Of a stretch of DNA of 64,000 nt, positions 10,841 to 25,994 are shown piece after piece. The translations under genes were made by a program, and so were the position numbers. Source of the DNA: Hofstenia miamia. Lineage: Eukaryota; Xenacoelomorpha; Acoela. The DNA is taken from the NCBI GenBank assembly GCA_004352715.1, contig SCFE01000003.1, forward strand, positions 2,270,072 to 2,334,071, written 5' to 3'. Position 1 is the first letter of the stretch; the number at the start of each line of letters is the position of its first letter. Below the pieces are notes generated by a model, which worked only from the letters and a program-made list of their open reading frames with translations, had not been told where the DNA came from and made no database searches.

Positions 10841-13800
10841 CTGTAACAAATAAAAAATTTTTAATAATGAGTTATTCATTAACCTCCTGAATTTGATAAA
10901 TATAATTATAATATAAATAAATAAATTTCAAAAAGTCAGGGATTAAAGGAATTTTAATAGCTTGAGATGAACATAACGAGCAATAGCAGGTCAGGATAGG
11001 TTCTTTACTTGGCTCAACAATCTTATCCAATATTATCCATGATAAAGGATTATTAAAAAAACTTTTTCTGATAAAATTTAATATAATCTAATAAAATCTA
11101 AAATAGATATTGGATGAATAATTTTAAGTCATACAACAGAAAATCATTTTTAGTTACGGTATTCTAGCCTTAATCTCAACTTAACACCTCTTTCGACCTC
11201 TTTCACTAAGTGTGGTGAATTATCACCGAAATGAATAAGCCATGATAGGCTTACATATTTATTCTCATCATTTAGTTTAGTGAGCCTAATGCCGAAATTT
11301 TCCTTCTTTATGATGACCTACTTTTTAAATAGACAACTTTAATTCAAAACAAATGCTTAAGTGAGTTGTACATAAAATGAATTTTGAGCTATTTTAATAA
11401 TGACGATCAAGTTTGATCTGTATTCAATTCCCAAAAACTTAATGTGATGATGTAAAATAATACAAGGAAATTTAAATTCTATAGATTAGGAAAAAATATT
11501 AACCATAAATTCCTAAAGCATAATTACTTACCTTTTCACTCTCAGAATCTAACGCCGACGTAGCTTCATCAAGCAAAAGGATTTTAGGCTTTCTAATTAA
11601 GGCTCTTGCAATGGCTATTCGTTGTTTTTGACCTCCTGACAACTGGCTTCCTCTATCACCGACATTAGTGTCGTAACCCTAAATTTTCGAATTGAAAGTA
11701 TGTAATACATACATGTATTCACTGTGTTTCTTCATTTCAATACCTACATGTATTTAGAAATTTGAACACTCACGCATATAACCAGGAGCCTGTGAAGTAA
11801 CTTAGGATAATTTATAAAACACAGTGATTCACAAATTTTAGAAACGTTTATAAGTAAAATCAAAATTATGCTACTCAACGTTCTTTTTGTAATTCTTACA
11901 TTATTGCAGTGAGAGTAATTAACAGGTTTGCTTTGCGTGTTGTGTAGAAATTTATTATAGTTTTTTATTTCTAATAGATTAACAAATTAGTAAGCCCATT
12001 GTTCCTATTTATGCCATGTAAATAAATGCGAATTTACAACAGCCTTAGAGAGAAATAGCCTATATAAAATACTTTTCATAAATTTTATTATTACTTATGC
12101 AAAAAGTCTAAATCTGACCAAGAAAACTTTTACAAAAGAGTAAATTTTGCATTTTTTTGTTTTAGCTATCTGAAAATGAAGAGAATTCGGAAACTTTCAA
12201 TAATTTTGTTCGACGTTTCATTTGGAAGCTCCTTAAACAAATAAATCAACACTGTATTTTCACATAATAAATAAATGTATATTTGCAGTAACTATTTTTT
12301 TGCTTAAATGATTAGCATAAAGTTTTATCTTAATACATTGGATAATAAAAATGTTGATTTATTATTTAACTACCCCATTTTTGATATTCTGGTTACTCCA
12401 CTGTTTGATTTTCTTTCAGATATGCATACATAGATGAAACCCATACAATTTTTTTATCACTGTCTAAAGCCCTATCGATATTCTAAAATGCACTTAATAA
12501 TTGTAATATCTAGCATATTAACAAACTGTATACCAATTGCAGGGATGTAATGAACTTATGAATATTTGCTGCTTTGCAGGCTTCCTCTATTTCATCCTGA
12601 CCAACCTTTCCTAATGCACCATATCTTACGTTTTCAGCGATAGTTGTGTTAAACAAAACAGGATCTTGAGCAACTAATGCAATGCTCTGACGAAGATGCT
12701 TAACGTTCAATTTTCTAATATTGATTGAATCCAATTTCTAGAAAGTCAAAGCTATTAAACTTTATACATCATTGCTACATGTTAGTAGATAATTTACAAA
12801 ATTATAATTTAGAGATTAATGGAAATACTTAATATATGATAGTAAAGCCCACAAGTAAAATTACTTTGCTGTATTTACATGCAGCTATGTGTAAGCATTA
12901 AAAAATTCAAATAGGATGTGACTGAAATCATAGACTACACTAAAATCCATATAAATATTTATGTATATGCTGGTTCATTAATGATGATTGCATCTTGGGA
13001 TTAGAGAGGCAATACAATGCATTAATATAAACATATTAATTAGACCAAACAATATTGCTTTCTTAATTTCAGTTTTCATTTCTCAAATAGGTCGGTTTAG
13101 TTAATCTAAATGCTTGCTTAACCTTACCACTGAACCCATCTGTGGATCATAAAACCTAAGAATTAAAGAAACTATTGTTGATTTCCCACAGCCGCTTTTG
13201 CCAACCAATGCTAGAGTTGTGCCAGGCTCTACTGAAAGATTAATACCTTGCAACACACTGGACTCTTTTCTCGTAGGATAGCAAAAATTAACACTATGAA
13301 ATTCAAGATAACCATGGACTTTCTTCTAAATAATAACCAATTTATAAAGTATATTGATTTCAAATAAACTATAGTAACTTATTAAATTATTCATTTCAGT
13401 CAAAAGGAGTTAAAAATTGATGATCAAACCTTACTTAGGGCCTGATATACTATACTGCATTCAGTATTGGAAAAATACGACTTCATTTATGAAAAACGCA
13501 ATTAGTCATTTCGGTTGTTTGGAAACTCTATTGATATATTTTGTAGTAAATTTTATTCATTTTCAGTTTGTTAATAAACACTGCTGGTCTTCCTTCTCAC
13601 AGTTTCAAGCTGGTGTGACTCTCAGATCAAGGAACTCACTTATTTCCAGGGAATCTTGGGGTATTCCTAAGGACTCTAGTTGTCATTAATAGTGCTAATT
13701 TTTGTGCTGCCCCTTTCCCCAGTTTGTTAATCCTAACTCCTCCAAGTATTTTTATGCTTCTGGCTTACTGCTCCTAGAGCGCCAACACTGCTGGGACTAC

Positions 13801-16800
13801 TTCAACCTTGTTCAACTTCTACAATCTCTTTATTTCCTCTGCCAATTCCCAGTAATTGGCATTATCTTTCTCCTTGCTTTATAATTCTTGACACTTGGTA
13901 CTGCTATATTTATTACTGTTCCCATTCCTTTTTCTTTATCAACCACTGGTACATCTGTCCTCCAAGATTCTATCACCTTGCTGACTAGACTGTATATTGA
14001 AGTCCCACAATATCTTAGCCTTCTCATTCTCTATGACTACCTGTGGCCTATGCTCATGCCACTTATCTTCTGCTTCTTACACATGCTGCTGCCTACTCAA
14101 GCTCCAATGTACTATACGTTAAGCCTTGTCATGTCTGAACTTACAATTACTCACTGCCAACTTCTCACGCTCTGCTATCAAATGATCTACTTCTTCAATT
14201 ATTTCTTACAACGCCTGCATTTGTCACTTACACCAATTCTTCTGTCTGTGAGCTTTTTCACCCAGTTTGTCCTTATTCCTTGTTCCTATGTGCTATTAGC
14301 AGTGCTTCTGTTTCCCTCTCATTTAGTGCCTATATATTGTTCTGTAATTTAATGCTGACTTCTTCATTTACCCTGCTCTTGTAGACATTACTTATTCTTG
14401 TCTTCATATCACGTGATCTATTCTGTATCTTTATCACTACCAATTACCTGTATTCTTCCTTGACCTCCTCAATCTTATCCCCGCTTCTTGTCCTCAAGCC
14501 ATCTCCCAAAAATGCCTTGTGACAATTAGGGTTCAGAAATATAGAAATGTAGTTAATCTCAATGTTAATATCACAAAGTTTTTTATTTATTATGATTCTG
14601 AATACTTCTCAAACTGCAAGTTAATATTTACTTAAAATTTTTCATATTTATATCAACATCATAGCATTATGAAATCAAATGAAATCTTAAACAGAAATCT
14701 AAAAATATCTCTTAAAGGTAATCAATAAAAATAAATGTTTTATGACAAGCATTTCTAGTTCTTTAGTTATCGAACAATTGTTCTTAAGCCTTTTAAGTCA
14801 ACAAACATTAACTTTTTTCACAGAAACTTCTCTCTAGCATGTGTTATCTAGATATATATTACCGACTGAAAACAATTGAAAATAATTAAGTTCTTATTAT
14901 AACAACACAAAGAGTCACAAATAGAGTACAGCAACAGAATGCTCAATTGACGAAATAAAGTCCACAAAATTTGAGAATCTTGCTTAAGTTAATGCTGGTA
15001 TATGAATTAGACTACCAAAATGTTTCATTGAACGTTTTAATTAATAAATTTATTTATATGAATATATACCATTGTTTCTCCTGAAGTCGAAAGATTGTCA
15101 ATCAGGGCTTCAGATCTTAACAATCTAATGATGCTTTTGGCTGCACTTTGAGCTTTGCTATAATCAGGTGCAAAAATCAACGCCTGTGTAGTTGAAATAA
15201 CTGTGAAAAGTAGTGCAAATATAACTCTAAACGCAATAATATTAATAATGTTCATTAAAATGTGTGAAAAATTAGACTGTTCCACTTGATCAGTGGCCAA
15301 TTGTTATTAGACAAGGTTTTCTATAACACTAGCTATCCGTGAGTTTATTTTTTTTACTTTACATTAGACAACCTCACTTGTAAAATGTAGATATGGCAGT
15401 ATAGCCGGCTCAACATAGTCCACATTTTGATTTTCTGCTTCCTTAGTATAAAAATCAAGCAGTGGATTTTCGTTGTATTTGTGAAGAAATCTACATTTTT
15501 TTTTCATTCGAGAATTGGCGTTTACATGGTTAATTTTAATTACCAATAAATAGATATTTTTCTTTTTTCATTTCAGTTGCCTTTTTAATAGATGCTAAAG
15601 TTAGTGTTTGCACATTAATTCTACCATGAGAAAATTAGTAGACATTTTTAAACAGCACTTTTGTAAGATTTCTGGCTCTAAAAAGCTATTTAAACAGCAC
15701 TTTTGTAAGATTTCTGGCTCTAAAAAGCTAAATTAGTAAAACCTTCAAATTAAATTTTCATATTGCATTATTATATCTTTTGTTGCCTTTTTCTTAATAG
15801 CTTAAGGCATTTGCTTATAATGGAACAGCATTCCATAAACAGGGACTTCTAAAAATGTATATATTTAGAAGGCCCTGTCAAAGGGATTTTGAAAATTTAT
15901 ATTTATTAATTTTTAATTCTCGTTTAAAAAATTTTATAGGAGGAAATTGTAGACTCTGTATCATTACAGTTTATACGATTTCTTGGACAGATTTGTCTGT
16001 CTAGATTAAAATAGAGAAAATGCTATTTGTGTTTCATTTCATTTGGAAAATTCGACTTCTTTGTCAGGAGAAATATAAAGCTAACCTGAAAGCATCAGTT
16101 GGTGCAATGTAGCCTTTGTCAATCAACCAACCAGAAAACCAATACGCCATCGCATAGAAAAAATACATCGTTGACTGAGAAATACCATATGACAGTCCAA
16201 AAACATTGGCTAACAACAACCGTTTTCTAAAAATATAGACCTTTAGGCCAATTTCTAAGAATTATATATAGAGGTATATATATATATATATATATATATA
16301 ATGATTGTGTATGTTTGTTACTCACAGCATCTTAGTGGTGGCTTAGGTTTTGTTTTCTTGAGTACTCATGTCTAGAATTTCCGAACTTACCTGTTCTTAT
16401 AGGAATTATGACTATGGATGGAAAACAACCAAGTCCTAGGTCAGGTATTAGATTCAGAATCGAAGAAAGCATGCGCTATAGTAGCGTTCAAACTGACGAA
16501 ATTTGTAGGCGAGAAACCAGGTTTTCAAATTTTTTCTCAGTTTTCACCAAGCAACAGTAAAAAAGGGCTACCAATAAATTAATGCAAAACTTAAACTCGA
16601 TTGGCAAAATTATGTTTACGTATATAGTAAATACTTTCTTTAATAATGTAAATCTTTCTTTAATAATGTAAATCTAGCTATGCGAGATTATCTGCTATAT
16701 TTGTAGGTTTTGCACATTTAAAAAGAATGCGATTACCGTGGTTTTATAGGTAAAAAGCTTGAAAATGTGGAATAAAGTTTTCTTCCCAAATTCAATGAAT

Positions 16801-17475
16801 GGACAGTTTCAATGTTGGTAATGGCATCATTGACAATCTAAAGTGATCATTATGATAAACTAAGTTACATATCATTTACATAAATACAGGTTGGTGACTG
16901 CATTCATTTACAAATACAATTTAAACAATCAGCTTCAAAAATAATTGACTATTTGCAAGTGAACAATACAGTTGATGTGCTTTGTTACTGTAGTGGAACA
17001 AATCCCTCTTTTGGAAGTTATTCAAATCATTACTTCAATTCTTTTGATGCAGTATACATTTAGAAATAATCAAAACTATGCAAATACTCTTTGAACTAAT
17101 AGATTGTATTAAGTTTGAAAATGAAATAGTAAACATTATTGACAATTTGTAAAATTGCAATGAATAATAGACAAAAAATAAATTTCATAGATTATTACAC
17201 ACAATTTTCAGCACAAAGGAATGCAATAATTTGAAGTTACCTTCCCCGCTCGCTGCATGTTCCTTGAGTTTTTAATTTGAAACTTCGCAGCGAACCTTGC
17301 AGAACATATTCCAGTAATCGTGATGACGGGCATTACAATCAGGATCAATAAAGCCAGTTGCCATCCACTGATGAAAGCAATGGTCATGCCAATACTAACT
17401 CCAACAATTAACTGTAGGAAAGCCTTCAGACGGACACCACTCCCCTAAGTATATAAATGGTTCAGAGACCAGATC

Positions 17476-17528
<53 letters not shown>

Positions 17529-18435
17529 AGACTACATTTGACAAACGGAAGATATAGATTTTGAACATTCGCAGCAATAAAAAAGATAATTATAACAACT
17601 TATTATATTTACACAAATAACGGAATAATTTGCCGTTGAACGGTTCAATTTTTTCTGTTTAAAACGATATATTTTAATGGAATTTTCATTTTTTAATAGC
17701 CATTATAGTGACACACGTATCGGTGATTTACCTGAATAAAAAATATGGTGTAGAGGACTATGAAGGCACGATGTTTAGCTCTCAACATCAAAATTCAATA
17801 ACTGACCACAAGCAACGAAAAGTCAACAAGTTAGTTAAAAGACACTGTCAAGTTATGTGGTTTACTAAATTCTCATAGTTTTGGAAGAAAATTATTACAT
17901 CGCATTTTTGAATATTAACCATTAAATTCTTCGGATCGTAACGCTTTAAGCTTTATTAATGATCAGGTTGTTTTACTGCAGATGTAATTAAAAATGTTGA
18001 ATCGCCCATGTCTAGATGTCTAAAAGTTTGCCACACAAACAGGTGCACGCCCAGCTTTTTCTATGAGGAGGGGAACTATTATATATATATATATANNNNN
18101 NNNNNNNNNNNNNNNNNNNNNNNNNNNNNNNNNNNNNNNNNNNNNNNNNNNNNNNNNNNNNNNNNNNNNNNNNNNNNNNNNNNNNNNNNNNNNNNNNNNN
18201 NNNNNNTTCTTTACTAGCGCGTGGATATGAACTGCCCAACTTAGGTCCGCCGAAATATTTATGCCCAATAGGTGCATGTTTTCTACTGTTTTTAAATTTT
18301 CATTGATAAGATTAAGCAACTTCTGATTCTTGAAGCGTTTGCTGCACACCATTTGCTTTTTTTCTCAGATTTGGTGGAAGACAGTTAATCGTAGACCATT
18401 TGATAATATTGTCACTCTCAGTCTTCGGGTTTACA

Positions 18436-18469
<34 letters not shown>

Positions 18470-20120
18470 GAGTAGCGTGGAAAATTTTGGAGCAGGGTCC
18501 ACCTGATATAAAATTTACATAAATGATTTTTAAATACTATATTAATTTCATGTTAATTTAACATTTTATGTACACCTATGCTGATTTTGCAATGTGAAAT
18601 CAATATATCTATAATTATGGTTATACCACATGTACATTTTCCTTTTCTACATGAATACTTCAGTGGGCCATGCTTCTACTACTAAATTTGAATAATTGAT
18701 ATGATATTCAAGTGTTATGGTGGATTTTTTTGGTAAAAGGGTTGTAGCTCCTGTATATACTAACATCACAAACCATCTCAATCAATAGTAATATCCATAA
18801 TTCGATTATTAAGCATTTACACGCAACAATTTATGCACTTTGATTTCCAAATATTTTAGCATGATGAAGCTCCGCCATGTCACTTTACAAAATTAATGTT
18901 TTAGATTGATCATGTTCATCATCTGTTCTTATAAATCACAGTGAAAACTTAGCTGCAATTCTGAAGATGTTCACAGAAACTTAGCTGCAATTCTGAAGAT
19001 GTTCACAGAAATAGTAAGCTAAATCTCAGAATCGAGGAATTTGGAAAACATTTCGTCAGCAGTATAGATATGTCTATGTATTTAAGAATGCATGCAACCA
19101 GGGATGTGCAATGAATGATTGTCAAAGCAATACTTGCCAATATTTCAAAAAAAATAATTATTAGGGAAAAATGTATAAATAATGTATTTACAGAAATAAT
19201 TTCTTTCAAATTTAAATTATTTAGATACAAGCAAGCTACGAGATGAGACTTCGCGGAAATTTCCACTTTTTCTGAATTACCGTCAACTTTTTCTTGGGGT
19301 TTTTTAGGGTCAAAGTATGAGGCCAATATTGGTCCTACAGCCTTCCTATGCATACCAATTGAAAGCTCTAGTTTTGATCTACATGAATCTGCAATAAAAA
19401 TAAAAGATGTGGGTCACTCTTAGAATTTTTGAGAACTAGGCCCTCAAAATGGTATGCATTAAATAGATAAAAATCATTTTTAGCAACCAATTTTTTTTTG
19501 TTTTTTGCTTTTAAACAACTGGAAATTGCTTAAAAATAAAAATATTTTTTGTTTTTTTAATTTTAAGCGACTGGAAATGGCTTAAAAACCATTTTGGTGA
19601 AATAAAAAAATTTTTCTGTAGAAAATAACATCAAATGACTCTGAGTCTTACTGACAAAGAAAATAGGTGGGTTAGGTTAGGGTTAGGACTGAGGTTATGC
19701 CTAAATATATGTTTTTAATGCAAACATTCCATGTTCTATGAAAATAATTTTAGTGCGGAGGGAAAGCAAAAAAGATGCGACTTTGCACGAAATGATTTTT
19801 TAGACGAAAATCAAAATGTATTTTACATTTTTTCACTCAACTTTATTTAAACCAAGACTTTATATAAATGCAACATTAAATAAGCCGCAGTTAAACAAAT
19901 TCTAAATCAATGTGTTTTTACAAACAGCTTAGAATATAAACAAACCGTTGTTTTGAATATAGAATTATTTTGTTACCCAATAATATTTCGCAAATCATTC
20001 TTAAATCTAGCTCCGTCGTTTCTAGATAGACATTGAGTGCAACTTTATATATTAAACGGAATATTTAAGTTCAATCTCTTCAAATATTAACAGTTTTAGA
20101 TATATTTGGCACCTAAAGAC

Positions 20121-20156
<36 letters not shown>

Positions 20157-21407
20157 AAAATAATTGAAAATAATTGAAAATAAAGTTCAATTATACACAT
20201 TGAGCTTTTATAATATTATTATTGTTAAATGCCCAATTCAGTTTGTATGTTTTCCTAATTAATTACTTCGACATATGAATTTAAGAAACCCAATGCCCCA
20301 TAACTTAAAATCTATTATATCTGTTTTTTTTAAATTAAAGACTTACTCCTTGGACTAGGGTGGTTTCTTCAGATAGACGAGTCATTAATGCCCCTGTGGA
20401 ATGTTCATCTTTATCAAAGAAAGACATGTCCTAAAAATGGAAATTGCTACATTATAATGTATCTGGGATGTAAGCTTTTTTGTTTTCCTTAATGAATTCA
20501 TACAGTAATAACATTTATGTTAATTTAACGGGCATCAATTACACAAAATATTTCCTGCTACGAAATATTTCTTTCGCACGTAGGTGGACGAAAATTGATT
20601 TCACGTGCTACATTGGATAAAACATATTGTTAACAATTGCTCTAAATCTATCTGCATTTTTATGCCGTCACGAAATCTTTCTGCATCTCTTGAGAATGCA
20701 TGGAATATATGGGCAAATAAAATGCAAATTTCCCAAAATCTAACAAACTTTTCCTTTGAAGAAATGCAACACTACAATGAGTACTGATTCGCAAAAATTC
20801 ATGCCAGTTTAGAGCAATTGCAAAAAATATTTTTTATGCCATGTATTAAGATGGCATGCCAAATAAATTATCGTACGCCATCGCGTGACAGAAATATTTA
20901 ATAGCAAGAAATATTTCGTGTAATGCGCAATTCAACTGGGTGTCATTATTGCAGCTTTTGAGACATAAATTAAATAAAGCGAATTTGATCAAATCCTCCA
21001 AAAGCAACCACGGTCTAAGAATAATTTTTTAAGAAATATGGTTTAGGTTTACTTGTTGATTCGCACAAATAAACCAGAAACATAACATATTCTAAAATTA
21101 TATCTGACCTGCCGCAACAAACCTCTGAAGGATTTTGATCGTAATCTTTTTGTCAAGCGACTAACCAAGAATACTTGTATCCATGAAAACACACAGACCA
21201 TAAAATGTCCCCAAAATTGCGAACATGCTTGACCAAAACAAAGCACGTGAATTAATTTTTGTTGGGTGCAAAGAAAATACCTAAAAACTATACTTGACAA
21301 TTGAACAACGGAAATTATGCAAAATAAAACTATCTGAGCTGATTGCATTAATTAATACACAGAATGATTGTGTTTTCACGCATATCTAGCTACATTTCTA
21401 TGGTTAT

Positions 21408-21449
<42 letters not shown>

Positions 21450-24400
21450 NNNNNNNNNNNNNNNNNNNNNNNNNNNNNNNNNNNNNNNNNNNNNNNNNNN
21501 NNNNNNNNNNNNNNNNNNNNNNNNNNNNNNNNNNNNNNNNNNNNNNNNNNNNNNNNNNNNNNNNNNNNNNNNNNNNNNNNNNNNNNNNNNNNNNNNNNNN
21601 NNNNNNNNNNNNNNNNNNNNNNNNNNNNNNNNNNNNNNNNNNNNNNNNNNNNNNNNNNNNNNNNNNNNNNNNNNNNNNNNNNNNNNNNNNNNNNNNNNNN
21701 NNNNNNNNNNNNNNNNNNNNNNNNNNNNNNNNNNNNNNNNNNNNNNNNNNNNNNNNNNNNNNNNNNNNNNNNNNNNNNNNNNNNNNNNNNNNNNNNNNNN
21801 NNNNNNNNNNNNNNNNNNNNNNNNNNNNNNNNNNNNNNNNNNNNNNNNNNNNNNNNNNNNNNNNNNNNNNNNNNNNNNNNNNNNNNNATAGAGAGAGAGA
21901 GAGAGAGAGAGATTTCATTTGTGTTTTGTAAGTAAAAATCAAAGTCTTCAAATCGAAACATAATGTATTAATGACAAATTTTGGCTGTCCGAAATTTCAA
22001 TATTAATAGCATGCTTTAAGTAGATACAATGTTTAAATCAAGAATGTTTTAACTAAGCATTATTTTTCAATTTTTTTTCAATAAATTCGATTGAATTCAA
22101 AATAATCAATTTGATTTTCAACACTGTATTGTTGTCAATGTTTTTTTGAAACTCAAAAACTTTCAGTTGGCTAAAATATCTTATCATAGTTTGAGTATTT
22201 TTTATTTATTTGAGTCATAAAAAGAATTTTCTTTGGGATTTTCAATGTAATTTTGAGAGCATTTATATTGACATCTGATTAATAATTACCAGAGATTTCT
22301 AGAAATGGTTAACAAATGTACATTACCACAGAGCTCCATTTTGTTTGCACTGCAAATAAAATTTGTACTTGGGAGACCGTTGTAGCTTCATATGTTACCT
22401 TTTGTCACCAATTGGGATCCCGAACTCACGAAGACGTTATACAATCTGGTGTATTGCAAGAGTTTACAACTCAATAAGACACTTGAGTGCAGCTTCCATA
22501 TTATGTGAATCTGTTACAGCAAAAAGCATTCAAAAGAAATAAAATATAACTGTCATATTTGGTAGTGTACCTTTTCTTTATTTCTCATATGCTTGTCATA
22601 ACATATATAGGTAAATGATTGCATACAATATGATTCAAAAGGTTAAATTAAGACGTCCTAATTGTGTAATTATACAATGATTCAGTTTGTAATGCTGTTA
22701 AAAATTTAACTTGCGTTTAAAAACATGATTTTTATGTATACAGTAGCCGCTCGATTATCCTAACCTCGATTGCGAACGCTCGATTATCAGAAGGGCCTGT
22801 TTATTTACATGTAGTATTTGTCTTTCAGATTACATGTAGCAGGCTGCTGTGACTGCCTGCTGTGAATCACAATTCAATTACACTGTGTCGACTATGCAAG
22901 TGGTCAGTGGTACTAAGTGCAAAGGAAAGCACTCACTTTAACAGAAAAGCTGCATATTTGCGAGGAAATTCGTTGTGGAGTCGCTTATGCGGTTATTTGT
23001 CAGAAGTATGGAATCGGCAAGTCCACTGTATCCGATATCAAAAATCTGAAGATGAACTGAAACGTTTCTATCAGTACAATAAGAAAGCGAAAAGCATGAA
23101 ACTTAGCTCTTATCCTGAGCTTGATTCCGCCCTTTTTATTTGGGTTCGCCAGATGAGGGAAAAGAATCTACCCATTACTGGACCTATTTTATCTGAAAAG
23201 GCCATACAGTTATTTGCAAGAATTTATCCCAATGTGGAGAATTTTTACTGCAAGCGATTGATTTATCAGCGATTATTGCAAACTTCACAACCTGAAAAAC
23301 GTTTCAATTCAAAATGAGAAAATCTCAGCTTATGTTATTTCTGCAGAACATTTTAAAAATAGTTTTCCAGCAAAAGTTGAAGGTTATACCAGAGACCAAA
23401 TATTCAACGCAGACGAGACCGGACTAAATTTCAAAATAATCTCAAAGAAAACCTACAATGAAGGGGTAGCTAGCTGCGCACCTGGCCGAAAGTCTCCCAA
23501 GGAACGTGTTCCAATCAATTTATGCGCGAATGCATCTGGTACGATTAAGTTAATTGGCAAATATAAGAATCCTCGCGCGTTCAAGAACTAGAATCAAAGC
23601 CATTTGCCCGTTTCCTACTACCATCTGAAAAACGCTTGGATGGACAAGACAATTTTTGAAGACTGGTGGAAAATAATCTTCGTTCCAAATGTGACTAAAA
23701 AGCTTCGCGAAATGGGTCAGGAACCAAAAGTAATATTGTTTATAGACAATGGACCAAGGAGTCATCGAAACTTTGAAAAGAACATACAAGAAAGCATTAC
23801 TCCAGGAGTTACTTTTACAAGAAACGCTTGATTACGCTGGATTCATGAAATCAATAAACATCCTCAAAGTTTGCAATTGATTTGCACTGCTGGGAATGAC
23901 ATTCGACAAGAAACAATTTATCGAAGCTGCCGTAAACTATCGCCAAATGCAGATGCAGAAGAGAAGAGCGAAGACATAACCGAATTCAACCTCCGTGAGA
24001 TTTTGGAAGCATTGGCACCCAATGAAAACTTTGGAGCCGAAATTGAGGAATGGATCAACAGCGATATTCAAGATTCTGTACACGCGATTATAGATGATGA
24101 TGAAATTGTGTCTCTTGTCACGGAGCAGCACTAACCTACTGCAGAAATAGAAGAATCAGACGGCGAAATTTTCGAAATCGAAGTGGACGCACAAGTGTCG
24201 CACAGCCAGGCATTTGATGCACTGAACCAAGCCCTGGTATGGTTGAAGCAACAACCTGAAGCTTCTCCTAACAACGTGTCCGTCTTGCTGTCGCTCAGAG
24301 ATCTGGCAGCCAGTAGACGAGTTGAAAAATTACAACAAACTAAGATTACTCCTTATTTCAATTAACATTGTTCATTTGATTAGATTTACCACTTTTGTCA

Positions 24401-25753
24401 AATAAAATCTTCCATTCAATTATCCGAACAAATCGATTATCCGAACAGGTTTTGCAAAATGACCGCCCAAGGTGTTCGGATAATCGAGCGCCTACTGTAC
24501 GTGCATGGATTCAATTTTATGTAGGTCCGTACGTTACACTCACTTATAAGATTGCTTCAGAATCAGCTTGGAGCTGCTCATGTCTAGTGTAAAGACATTT
24601 GATTTTGTCTGAGTTAACTTTTTCAGAGAGTATTAGGGTTGTTTTGGGAAAAGTCAACACTTGGTTTTTTTAAACAAATATAAATAGGCTGGCGATGGTT
24701 GATTTAACATTCTAAGGCAGGATGGCATCCTGAACTTGTCATAGCAAGTTTGTCAATATCTTTTATACAAGCCGGGTTGTGGCCCCCAAAATTTGTAAAT
24801 TTGTTGACTTTTGACAAGGCAATATTGAGATAACCATCCCGCTTAATTAATTACTTCTTCTATAATTTTCCTGTATATATTTTAACCACATAAAGCCAAT
24901 AAAAGTAAACCATTGAAAGGAGAAATTGCTTAGCCTCAGTTGGAAAAAAGTAGACCATCTTCAGCTGGTTTTGTTTAGAAATTCCATTAAAGACACTACA
25001 TTTTGAAGGTTTATTGAAATAGATTAAGACTAGATTTGAATGGTATAAGTTGGTTGATGTGTGTGACCCTTTGTTCTTGGAGATGATTTTAAGTAATTTG
25101 TTACAATTATGATTAATATTTGGTCACATTTCCCTTTTTGCTCACTCAATTAAAAATACTTAAAAATACTTGTAATATTATACAACTTTACAAACCTCAA
25201 ACGATCCTGCAAATATAAGAGCAACAAGTGGTAAACACGCAGCAGCACACATCGTGAATATAAAAGCAAAAACAATTAGGTACCAATCAGGCATACTTAA
25301 TGCTAAAATATCCTTAAAACCAGGTCCCTTTTCAGCTTGCTTCTAAAATAAAAATTAAGAAGAGTATATGTTTTAGCAAACAAATGAAAATTTTAATAAT
25401 GCCCAAAATTTGATTTTGTAATTCTAAAGAATGGCATTTTTTTGGACTTCCCAAAGTTCATTTACAAATATATTGTGCTGGACATCTTTTCATCACCAAA
25501 AACTATCACAAGTTTACTTTTTCAATTCCTGGTTAATCATTGGTTGAGTTCTCGTTCCACAATATTAGTATCTTGCCTACAACTGATTGCATTCAAAACC
25601 TATATATATATATATATANNNNNNNNNNNNNNNNNNNNNNNNNNNNNNNNNNNNNNNNNNNNNNNNNNNNNNNNNNNNNNNNNNNNNNNNNNNNNNNNNN
25701 NNNNNNNNNNNNNNNNNNNNNNNNNNNNNNNNNNNNNNNNNNNNNNNNNNNNN

Positions 25754-25787
<34 letters not shown>

Positions 25788-25928
25788 AGCTTTTTCTGCA
25801 GCAAATATTCAATAATCCGGAGCTGTACCCAATCAACTAAAATCCTATGAGGAGAATTTTGATTTTAGTCCTAATTGTACTACGTACATTCTAGCAATAC
25901 TAAAATTTGTGATAATTATTAACTAACT

Positions 25929-25994
<66 letters not shown>

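Noticed and set aside
13888-14352. 154-codon plus-strand frame, Leu/Pro-rich
   Set aside because: Antisense shadow of the degraded LINE copy.
19670-19690. Telomere-like GGTTAGGTTAGGGTTAGG
   Set aside because: Only about three imperfect units; too short to call an interstitial telomeric repeat.
21163-21172. A hidden mini-intron to explain the exon 17 frame break
   Set aside because: No GT...AG pair removes the stop while keeping the conserved residues; any such intron would be under 30 bp.
21364-21951. Long open frames on both strands made of Ile-Tyr and unknown residues
   Set aside because: They are (TA)n and (GA)n microsatellites plus assembly gap, not genes; the same holds for similar frames at 18.0, 25.5, 42.5, 53.0 and 60.9 kb.
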